Assembly (NCBI GenBank): GCA_041936745.1
Contig: JBHGWS010000134.1
Coordinates: 1 to 25,176, forward strand
DNA length: 25,176 nt
Direction: 5' to 3'
DNA from: Darwinibacter acetoxidans_A
GTDB lineage: Bacteria; Bacillota; Limnochordia; Darwinibacteriales; Darwinibacteriaceae
Shown here in pieces: positions 1-5,726 of the stretch (position 1 is the stretch's first letter; every line of letters starts with the position of its first letter). A program made the position numbers and the translations under genes. The notes beneath the pieces were generated by a model, which ran no database searches, was not told the DNA's origin, and was given only the letters and a program-made list of their open reading frames with translations.

Positions 1-235
1 CGGGTTTGATGTCCAGATCTCCGTTTTTGATCATCTGGACGATGTTTGTCTGAATGAAGTCCATGGTGATAGATACGGCATTGTTGAGGAGAGAGTGTAC
101 CATGTAGTCCAGGATGTCTTCTTTGCTTTTGAAGTAGTAGATTAGGGCTTTATTGACATCTGCTGCAGTTGCTATGTCGCTTACCCTTGTTGCATCATAC
201 CCCTTCTGAGAAAACAGCTGGGTTGCCGCTTTGAT
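1..235 (-). pseudogene. TetR-family regulator, N-terminally truncated by the IS21 element
   Basis: Read on the minus strand, this stretch encodes a typical TetR DNA-binding domain. It starts at an IKAATQLFSQKGYD segment, continues through the helix-turn-helix (RVSDIATAADVNKALIYYF) and KSKEDIL, and runs off the left edge of the window. Family knowledge: this pattern is the first 45 residues of TetR/AcrR repressors. Homology stops abruptly at about position 235. The codons beyond it (CCA, TAT, GTA) do not look like a TetR N-terminus and lead into the terminal repeats of the IS21 element. The native start codon, promoter and first few residues are therefore missing, and no substitute start with a ribosome binding site is visible. 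The rest of the gene lies outside the window. Whether a fusion transcript from the IS is translated cannot be judged here. Confidence 0.8.
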
Positions 236-247
236 TGGATATACCGG

Positions 248-292
248 TGCGGCGGAGCCGCGGTTCCGGTGTTGGCTGAGCCAGCAGTCCGG
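248..292. repeat. Left-end tandem terminal repeats of the IS21 element
   Basis: Two adjacent repeats of 22 and 23 bp share the pattern TG, then GAGCC, then CCGG. They occupy 248-269 and 270-292. In the inverted sense they match the CCGGA/GGCCCA repeats at the right end. Multiple terminal repeats like these are the known transposase binding sites of IS21-type elements. Confidence 0.75.
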
Positions 293-314
293 AACCACAG
301 AGCCACCTGATTTT

Positions 315-1091
315 TCATTCTGCAAGGTTCTTATCTAAGCCATAGACTTCGCGCATAGACAAATCCTTAGATGGATCCATGCTTTGAATGTTAATTCTGT
401 AAGCATCATGAACTACTCTGTCTAAAATGGCATCCGCCAGCGGGCCATCACTACCACCCAGCTGATCATACCAACCCTCGGAGCGATACTGGGAACAAAA
501 GATAGTCGAAGATTTTTTCCGGCGGTGATGCAGTAATTCAAAGATGTCTTTTTGTTCCTTCTCGTTTGGCTTCAGCAGCAGCCATTCGTCAATGATTAAC
601 AGCAGCGGTTTCGTGTACTTTGCCATTACCTTTTTGTAAGTGCCGTTGTCGCGGGAAAGCTCTAGATCGATAAGGAAATCGGGAAGCCTCACGTATTTAG
701 TCGTGAAAAACTGCTTGCAAGCTTCCATTCCGAAAGCACATGCTAGATATGTTTTCCCACAACCCGTTGCTCCGGTTATGAAAATATTGCGATATTCAGC
801 AAGATACTCGCAGGTAGCAAGTCTTGCAATCAATTCCTTGTTTAATTTCCGCCCGGATGTGTAATCAATATCCATGATGCTTGCATTCGGTTGGTCAAAT
901 TCCGCATTTTTAATCAGTCTTTTTAGGCGGTTGTTTTTGCGTCGGGTGTATTCAATATCCACAAGCATGCCAAAGCGGTCTTCAAATGCTACTTCTTTCA
1001 TTCTCACATCATTGAGTTGAATCCTAAATCCGTCTGCCATTGCGGTCATGCGCATCTCAATTAGCTTGTTGATGGTACTTTGGTTAGTCAT
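315..1091 (-). CDS. istB: IS21-family helper ATPase IstB
   Basis: This 258-residue protein is the AAA+ ATPase that assists the IstA transposase in target selection. The Walker A motif GATGCGKT is at residues 107-114 and a Walker B motif LLLIIDE ends at residues 168-169. The N-terminal region (residues 1-60) with the ENRRLKRL-like segment is the usual IstB N-domain. The start ATG overlaps the istA stop codon (ATGA at 1088-1091), indicating translational coupling, as is standard for the family. The length matches typical IstB proteins (about 250-260 residues). Nothing suggests inactivation. Confidence 0.95.
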   Translation of the reverse strand: MTNQSTINKLIEMRMTAMADGFRIQLNDVRMKEVAFEDRFGMLVDIEYTRRKNNRLKRLIKNAEFDQPNASIMDIDYTSGRKLNKELIARLATCEYLAEYRNIFITGATGCGKTYLACAFGMEACKQFFTTKYVRLPDFLIDLELSRDNGTYKKVMAKYTKPLLLIIDEWLLLKPNEKEQKDIFELLHHRRKKSSTIFCSQYRSEGWYDQLGGSDGPLADAILDRVVHDAYRINIQSMDPSKDLSMREVYGLDKNLAE

Positions 1092-2638
1092 CGGCTCTTA
1101 CCCCCGTAGTAACGAGAACCTCTTGTGACACCGTGGCCATTGGTTTTTTCTGTTTTGGGCGATTTCTTTTGATCGGCCGGCTTTTCTTGTACGGCGGTAA
1201 GGATGTTTTTTATGCTTTTGTAACTCGGGCAAGACGTAAAGGACAGTGCTTTGCCACAGGCAGCCTCTAACCGAGCTGGGGAATGCTTGTCAGCAAGCTT
1301 AAGAAGGCCCATACAGCTTCTGTAGGTTTGTTGTTCTACCCTTCTGGAGGTAAGTATTGAATTAACTGCTTGAGCTGTGTTGGCGCCTATCTGTTGAGCC
1401 CACTTACGGAAACGATCACCGGTCCATTCAAGGTATTTCTGATGCTCTTTGGGCATATGTTCTACAACGGTGCTGTACTGCCCTTTTCGGCCGTTAAGGC
1501 GAAGATGGGAGGCTATTCGGCTTTGTTTGTAGAATATCTCAATGATCTTTTCCGTCATCCTAACATCAACTTTGCGCTTAATATACTCGTACGGAACGGA
1601 GTATAGCATTCCCTCAACGGATATGTGATAATTGAACATAACAGTTGCTTGTTTCCAATGGGCAAGTTCATAGGGGGTGGCCGGTAGCGGGGCCAGTAAC
1701 GGCAACTCTTCTTCACGGAAAAGTTCTAATCGGCTGCCCTCTTTCTTTTGAAAAGGCTTGTTGTTGAAAACTTTTAATTTTTTCATGATAGCTTGGTTTA
1801 ATTCGGCAAGTGAAAAAAATTGCTCGTTGCGTAGGGCAGCGGTAATCCACGTGGAAACATAACCAACGGAACCTTCCACATTTGCCTTGTCCCGCGGCTT
1901 TTTGGGCCTTGCCGGGATAATAGCTGTGTTGTAGTGTTCTGCCATGTCGTGGTAGATACGATTAACCTTCTGGTTGTACCAATCGCCCGTCTTAACAACA
2001 GCGGTCTTGCAATTATCGGAAGTAAGAATCTTAGCAACGCCACCGAAAAATTCATACATGTGTACGTGGGATGTTATCCAGGCTTGTTGCTTTTCGTTGA
2101 TAAAGGCTTCAACGTAAGAATATTGACTGTATGACATTACACCAACAAAAATGTGGGCATCGATTACTTCACCTGTATCCGGATCAATGATATGCGCCGG
2201 ATCACCGGCCCAGTCCACCTCTACTTGTTCTCCCGGCTTGCGAGGTATGTGCATTGTTGCCCGTCGTTTCTGTTCATCCTGCCGAATGTGATAGCAAAAC
2301 TGGGAGTACATGAGCGGTTCGGCACTGGCAAGGCGGCAATCTTCGAGATATTCTGTCCACAGTAACTTTTTGTTCACACCGTTTTTTTGCAATTCCTTAT
2401 GAATGTAGTTAAAATCAGGCATTTTCTTGTTACTTTTGGCTAGTCCGTCTTTGGGGTAAAGAATCTTTTTCAATTCGGCGTTTGTCTGCTCAGCAGGCAA
2501 AGGCCACGCAAGGTTCTTTTCTTGTGCCTTTTTCCAAACATTCGAAACAGTATTTCTGGAGCACGAGCAGCTAAGTGCTATGTTCCGCTCGCTAAATCCA
2601 AGACTTTTCAATCTAAGGATTTCGCGATAATTGGTCAT
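1088..2638 (-). CDS. istA: IS21-family transposase IstA
   Basis: This is the DDE transposase of the element. From the ATG at 2638 it is 516 residues long. The N-terminus contains a helix-turn-helix (SERNIALSCSCSRNTVSNVW). The catalytic triad is visible as D132 in VDWAGD, D198 in TSDN and E235 in KANVEGS, within an RNase-H-fold core. The start at 2638 is chosen because AGGAGGT lies seven bases upstream. A longer frame reaching 2668 would place that ribosome binding site inside the gene. The gene overlaps istB by four bases. No frameshift or stop interrupts it, so it may be functional. Confidence 0.95.
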   Translation of the reverse strand: MTNYREILRLKSLGFSERNIALSCSCSRNTVSNVWKKAQEKNLAWPLPAEQTNAELKKILYPKDGLAKSNKKMPDFNYIHKELQKNGVNKKLLWTEYLEDCRLASAEPLMYSQFCYHIRQDEQKRRATMHIPRKPGEQVEVDWAGDPAHIIDPDTGEVIDAHIFVGVMSYSQYSYVEAFINEKQQAWITSHVHMYEFFGGVAKILTSDNCKTAVVKTGDWYNQKVNRIYHDMAEHYNTAIIPARPKKPRDKANVEGSVGYVSTWITAALRNEQFFSLAELNQAIMKKLKVFNNKPFQKKEGSRLELFREEELPLLAPLPATPYELAHWKQATVMFNYHISVEGMLYSVPYEYIKRKVDVRMTEKIIEIFYKQSRIASHLRLNGRKGQYSTVVEHMPKEHQKYLEWTGDRFRKWAQQIGANTAQAVNSILTSRRVEQQTYRSCMGLLKLADKHSPARLEAACGKALSFTSCPSYKSIKNILTAVQEKPADQKKSPKTEKTNGHGVTRGSRYYGGKSR

Positions 2639-2726
2639 GTTAATGACCTCCTTTAAATGTTTTTGCACCCTTATTCAGGTACATAAATACATTATAAAGG
2701 AAAAAATTAACAATGGATCACCACAG

Positions 2727-2793
2727 CCGGAATATGGCCCAATTCGGGCCGGAATGATGGCCCAGTCATGACCGGACTGGTGGCCCAATTAGG
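2727..2793. repeat. Right-end tandem terminal repeats of the IS21 element
   Basis: Three repeats with the pattern CCGGA, 4-5 bases, GGCCCA begin at 2727, 2749 and 2772. Their 22-23 bp spacing matches the left-end repeats in inverted orientation. The third repeat ends near 2793, which I take as the approximate right tip. Confidence 0.75.
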
Positions 2794-2794
2794 T

Positions 2795-2977
2795 CTATAA
2801 TATCCAGTAGATATTTACATTCCCCAAATTAAAAGTCTCCGGGACCTCTACACGAGCATATTTTGTAATATTTAAATCCACATCAAAGTTTTCAGTTGCA
2901 ACATATTATCCGTGTACCAAAGCGCTGAGGGCCACAACAAGCAACACACTCCACACAAGTATAAAAGTCTTTTTCAT
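2795..2977 (-). pseudogene. Remnant of a small secreted or membrane-anchored protein gene
   Basis: On the minus strand an ATG at 2977, preceded by AGAGGAA, opens a 23-residue peptide (MKKTFILVWSVLLVVALSAL and three more) with the form of a signal peptide: a basic start and a hydrophobic core. A TAA at 2906-2908 stops it. The same frame then continues with protein-like sequence (YVATENFDVDLNITKYARVEV, then PETFNLGNVNIYW) and reaches the IS21 right end near 2793. I infer a secreted protein gene that was interrupted by the element and has also acquired a nonsense change. The family is not recognised. A sigma-70-like promoter (3039-3066) lies upstream. Confidence 0.55.
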
Positions 2978-3002
2978 TGTTTTTCCTCTTTTCGTTAATT
3001 TG

Positions 3003-3038
3003 GGGATAGGTTAGAAACAAGCTTGTTTCCGCCTACCC
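3003..3038. promoter_or_regulatory. Long inverted repeat in the 5' leader of the secreted-protein remnant
   Basis: A perfect 16-bp palindrome, GAAACAAGCTTGTTTC (3014-3029), is nested inside a second pair of arms: GGGATAGG (3003-3010) and CCTACCC (3032-3038). On the minus strand it lies just downstream of the promoter at 3039-3066 and would fold at the 5' end of that transcript. It could be an operator or an RNA stem. The sequence does not decide which. Confidence 0.5.
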
Positions 3039-3066
3039 TTAATAGATCGTAATGAAGTTAAGTCAA
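3039..3066 (-). promoter_or_regulatory. Sigma-70-type promoter for the secreted-protein remnant
   Basis: On the minus strand TTGACT (3061-3066) and TATTAA (3039-3044) are separated by 16 bases. They lie upstream of the signal-peptide start at 2977. The fit is good but purely by motif. Confidence 0.45.
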
Positions 3067-3520
3067 AGGAAACTTAAAACAAACCCAAAATTTCAACAAA
3101 TTCAAAGATGATCTTGACGGGCGCGCTATAATTTGATCGCTAGTGCCTTACGTCACCGTCCCTTTGCGCAGTAGGCTCGATGTAAAAATTGGGCAATATA
3201 TAAAGTCACACGGACTTACTTCTTTGTACGTTGGTATTTCCTTAAGGTATTATTTTGGCGTATTATCTACTACCCGGTGATCCAGCTTTTTGATTTCGCC
3301 CTTTTTTCGACACCCAACCGGAACGATAATGGCCCTACCGCTTCTGTGGGTGGTAGGGCATACAATTTCGCCGATTATTACTTAGCATCTTAAACACTTC
3401 AAGTTTTTTATGCTTCGAGATAAGGTGAAACTGTAACAGTTGAAGCCAATAGTAAGCAGGAGATGACGGGTTTTTAGCAAAAATACCGGTAACTCCAATT
3501 TTGCTTAAGCGGGAGGCTTT
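3067..3520. other. Intergenic stretch without a supported gene
   Basis: No convincing gene is seen. Reading the minus strand from about 3382 to 3254 gives a protein-like 42-residue frame, including PTTHRSGRAIIVPVGCRKKG and ending in HRVVDNTPK, but it has no start codon or ribosome binding site. It may be a remnant or chance. A hairpin with arms GCCCTACC (3332-3339) and GGTAGGGC (3352-3359) lies inside it. The last bases contain the GGGAGG ribosome binding site of the following gene. Confidence 0.4.
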
Positions 3521-4237
3521 ATGATGAAAAAAACGCCTATAGCCTTAAACGGGCATCAGCTTAAATTGATAGCCATGACTGCTATGCTCATTGACCATCT
3601 CGCTTGGGCCTTTGTCAAGACTGATACGGGCTTAGGCCAGGCAATGCATGCCATCGGCAGGATTACCGCGCCCACCATGTGCTTTTTCATTGCTGAAGGC
3701 TACCGCCATACGCGCTCGCTCCCCCGTTATCTTCGGCGAATAGCAGTGTTTGCTTTGATTTCTCAGATCCCCTTTTCTATTTTTTCCTTAGGCGAAATCT
3801 CAATTATCCCCCTCAATGTACTTTATACTTTAGGGTTAGGACTGGTGGCAATTTACTGCTACGATAATATTGCGGATTTCAAGAAGCGGAAATGGGCCCT
3901 TGCCGCCGTTTTGGTTTTGGCAATACCGGCGGATTGGACTTTTATCGCGCCTTTACTCTGCCTTCTCTTTCATGTTTACCGGGATGATTTCCCCAAACAA
4001 GTTCAGTGGTTGAGTATTTTGGGCGGTATCCTCTTTTTTGCCGGCTTTGTAATGATGCGCTTTAATTTTCTGGCAGCGCTGCAAAATCATGCATTCCATT
4101 TAGGCGTCGTCTTAAGCCTGCCCCTGCTGAGGCTGTACAACGGTAAGCGGGGCGGCGGCAGATACAGCGGCTGGATCTTTTATATCTTCTATCCCCTGCA
4201 CCTTTTGATCATCGGCAGATACATGTGGTTTTATTAG
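3521..4237 (+). CDS. TraX-family membrane protein
   Basis: This 238-residue, strongly hydrophobic protein has about seven predicted membrane segments. The N-terminus (LNGHQLKLIAMTAMLIDHLAW) and the IGRITAPTMCFFIAEGYRHT segment are the recognised signature of the TraX family. TraX acetylates F-pilin in conjugative plasmids, but chromosomal Bacillota homologues are of unknown role and probably acyltransferase-like. The conserved D26/H27 pair (LIDHLAW) and the RYLRRIAVFALISQIPF segment are present. Length is usual for the family. A GGGAGG sequence six bases before the first ATG supports this start, and a second ATG follows immediately. No conjugation genes are nearby, so a pilin role is unlikely here. 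Confidence 0.85.
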   Translation: MMKKTPIALNGHQLKLIAMTAMLIDHLAWAFVKTDTGLGQAMHAIGRITAPTMCFFIAEGYRHTRSLPRYLRRIAVFALISQIPFSIFSLGEISIIPLNVLYTLGLGLVAIYCYDNIADFKKRKWALAAVLVLAIPADWTFIAPLLCLLFHVYRDDFPKQVQWLSILGGILFFAGFVMMRFNFLAALQNHAFHLGVVLSLPLLRLYNGKRGGGRYSGWIFYIFYPLHLLIIGRYMWFY

Positions 4238-4315
4238 GCTTTACAATAATATAACGTAATGATTTGAACTAAAAAGGCTCCGCTTACGACTAGAAGGGTG
4301 AAGGGGTTGAGGCAT

Positions 4316-4777
4316 GTGGGCTTTGACGAACTTTACGAAGAAAACGCCGCGGCGGTCTACGGCTACCTCATGTTCAAGCTCCGCAGCGAAGAACTGGCGG
4401 AAGATCTTCTGCAGGAGACCTTTCTTGCGGTTTACCAAAGCTTGGAAAGGGCAGAGAAAATAAAGGCACCGAAGGCTTGGATCCTTGCCATCGCTCAAAA
4501 TAAAATGGTGGATCATCTGCGGCAAAAAAAGCCTTTAAAAAGCCTTTCACAGGCGGAGCCGTCCTACCGGCAGGAGATCGATTCCCATTTGTTTTTAGGG
4601 GAAATCTTGGATCAGCTGGCAGGCGTTGAGCAGGCTATAATTTACGGTTTGTACGTAGAAGATCTAACCTATTCAGAACTTGCGGGCATTTTAGGCATCC
4701 CGGCAGGCACAGTAAAGAGTAAAGCCCACTACGCCAGAAAGAGGCTGCGGCAGTGGCTTAAGGAGGCAGGCAAATGA
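4316..4777 (+). CDS. ECF-type RNA polymerase sigma factor
   Basis: This is a short sigma-70-family factor of the extracytoplasmic-function group. Region 2 is visible as FDELYEENAAAVYGYL followed by AEDLLQETFLAVYQSL and the KAPKAWILAIAQNKMVDHLR segment. Region 4 is LTYSELAGILGIPAGTVKSK plus HYARKRLRQWL. Region 1 and an extended region 3 are absent, as expected for ECF factors. The start is uncertain: GTG 4316 has AAGGGG nine bases upstream and is preferred, whereas GTG 4298 lacks spaced complementarity and TTG 4307 is possible. The stop overlaps the next gene by four bases (ATGA), so the two are coupled. It presumably directs transcription of its own operon and perhaps other genes. The inducing signal is not visible. 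Confidence 0.9.
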   Translation: MGFDELYEENAAAVYGYLMFKLRSEELAEDLLQETFLAVYQSLERAEKIKAPKAWILAIAQNKMVDHLRQKKPLKSLSQAEPSYRQEIDSHLFLGEILDQLAGVEQAIIYGLYVEDLTYSELAGILGIPAGTVKSKAHYARKRLRQWLKEAGK

Positions 4778-5109
4778 CTGCGGAAAGGCAAAACTACGAA
4801 GACTTGGCTTTGGGCTGTCTCCAGCGGTCTTTGGGTGATTCTGAAAAACGCCTGGTGCAGCGGTTGATCATGGAAGATGCGCTGTTTCTTGCCGTATTGA
4901 AAGAAGAAATTGAGTTAAAAAGAAAGTTTGCGGCACTGAAAACACCGCTGCCTCCTGCAGTGAAAACCCGCATCGGCAGGAATATAGTGGAGGCACAAAA
5001 CGAGCGGGTTTATACTGAGATTTTAAAGCCGGTACTTGAAGCGACCATGCCCGCGGTCTTAAGCCCCTTCCTACAATTACTGCAAAGGAGCGTGTTGGTA
5101 CATGAGTAA
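4774..5109 (+). CDS. Small soluble partner of the ECF sigma factor (possible anti-sigma factor)
   Basis: This 111-residue protein has no recognised family. It is translationally coupled to the sigma gene through an ATGA overlap, the place where an anti-sigma factor is normally encoded. The N-terminal 50 residues (EDLALGCLQRSLGDSEKRLV and onward) are helical and charged, faintly resembling the N-terminal helices of anti-sigma factors. There is no HxxxCxxC zinc motif and no clear membrane segment, unlike most ECF anti-sigmas. The C-terminus (KPVLEATMPAVLSPFLQLLQ) is moderately hydrophobic. The gene overlaps the next one by eight bases. An anti-sigma role is inferred from position only. Confidence 0.6.
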   Translation: MTAERQNYEDLALGCLQRSLGDSEKRLVQRLIMEDALFLAVLKEEIELKRKFAALKTPLPPAVKTRIGRNIVEAQNERVYTEILKPVLEATMPAVLSPFLQLLQRSVLVHE

Positions 5110-5356
5110 CGAGATTCCGGTCAAAGAAATTGGTGAATTGCTGGGTGTGGTGGGAGAAAAGTTACCCACTTTGTTGAAAGAGGTTCAAAAGGTCCTCTTT
5201 TCCCAAGAAGGCGCTGATACCATGAGTAAAGCGGTCGGTACATTTTACAAAAATCTCATGGAGGCGGGGATGGCGAAAGACGATGCTTTATTCTTGACCC
5301 AAGAGTATATGAGCACTTTAAAATCCCTGGCCCCGCGGGAATTTAAGCAGTCTTAG
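5102..5356 (+). CDS. Unknown small protein of the ECF sigma operon
   Basis: This 84-residue, probably cytoplasmic, helical protein has no family I recognise. Its start lies within the end of the preceding gene (the preceding stop TAA overlaps ATGAGTAAC), and GGAG a few bases upstream fits translation. The C-terminal half (AVGTFYKNLMEAGMAKDDAL followed by FLTQEYMSTL) resembles the C-terminal half of the next gene product (residues AASRFQAQLKALGLDEEAVE followed by VLTKAYLDL) at the pattern A-F-L-G-A-LT-Y. The two are probably diverged duplicates. Its place in the operon suggests a role in, or regulation by, the sigma response. Confidence 0.65.
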   Translation: MSNEIPVKEIGELLGVVGEKLPTLLKEVQKVLFSQEGADTMSKAVGTFYKNLMEAGMAKDDALFLTQEYMSTLKSLAPREFKQS

Positions 5357-5361
5357 GGAAA

Positions 5362-5592
5362 ATGTTACGGCAGGTTTTAGCAAGCATTGTTGGTGCGGGT
5401 AAAATCTTGGGTGCACTTGCCTGGCAGGCCCCGAATCTGATTATCCAAAAAAGGCGGGCCGCCAGCCGCTTTCAAGCCCAGCTTAAAGCTCTAGGATTAG
5501 ACGAAGAAGCGGTGGAGGTTTTGACCAAGGCGTATTTAGATTTAGGCAGCACGAAGAATTGGTTTGGCGGAATAGATGAAGATGCCGAGTAG
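5362..5592 (+). CDS. Unknown small protein, diverged paralogue of the preceding gene
   Basis: This 76-residue protein is encoded five bases after the preceding stop, in the same operon. The first 25 residues (LRQVLASIVGAGKILGALAW) are hydrophobic and could form an amphipathic or membrane-associated helix. The remainder shares a short pattern (F, L, G, A, LT, Y at matching spacing) with the preceding protein. The stop codon sits inside the loop of the operon terminator. AGGGAA lies just upstream of the ATG. No function can be assigned. Confidence 0.6.
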   Translation: MLRQVLASIVGAGKILGALAWQAPNLIIQKRRAASRFQAQLKALGLDEEAVEVLTKAYLDLGSTKNWFGGIDEDAE

Positions 5593-5616
5593 TTACGGCA
5601 TCTTCTTCTTTTTTTG
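5578..5616 (+). terminator. Intrinsic terminator of the ECF sigma operon
   Basis: A perfect 10-bp stem, GAAGATGCCG (5578-5587) and CGGCATCTTC (5596-5605), is followed by a T-rich run to about 5615. The stop codon of the last gene lies in the loop. Confidence 0.9.
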
Positions 5617-5726
5617 GGTAGGAATTGGCAGCTTGATTTGGGATAGGTTGCCAGTAAGTGTGCAATATTATTCTTGAGGCAAAAACTAGACAGGACGTGA
5701 TCAAGCTGGTCGATACAAACTCAAAA

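Larger units (their letters stand above)
244..2793 (-). mobile_element. IS21-family insertion sequence (istA + istB), apparently intact
   Basis: The element carries istA and istB in the standard overlapping order on the minus strand. Its ends have tandem repeats of about 22-23 bp, as is known for IS21 elements. The left end has TG-GAGCC-CCGG units at 248-269 and 270-292. The right end has three CCGGA-GGCCCA units beginning at 2727, 2749 and 2772, in inverted orientation relative to the left. Both genes have intact reading frames and key catalytic residues, so the element may still be active. The exact tips are uncertain by a few bases, because the flanks do not show a convincing direct target duplication. 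About 2.55 kb is a usual size for the family. Confidence 0.88.

Noticed and set aside
236..320. Open frame running from the IS21 end into the TetR remnant, possibly a new fused start
   Set aside because: The ATG near the istB stop is in a different frame from the TetR domain, and no start with a ribosome binding site was found in the correct frame.
236..2805. Target site duplication around the IS21 element (TATA on both sides)
   Set aside because: The shared four bases are palindromic and AT rich, and their position relative to the terminal repeats differs at the two ends, so they are not good evidence of a duplication.
3105..3140. Promoter TTGACG with TATAAT near 3114-3132
   Set aside because: The two elements are only seven bases apart, far too close for a sigma-70 promoter.
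5658..5726. Upstream extension of the catalase to GTG 5658
   Set aside because: Possible, but the extra 23 residues have no counterpart in the family and no better ribosome binding site, so ATG 5727 was preferred without certainty.
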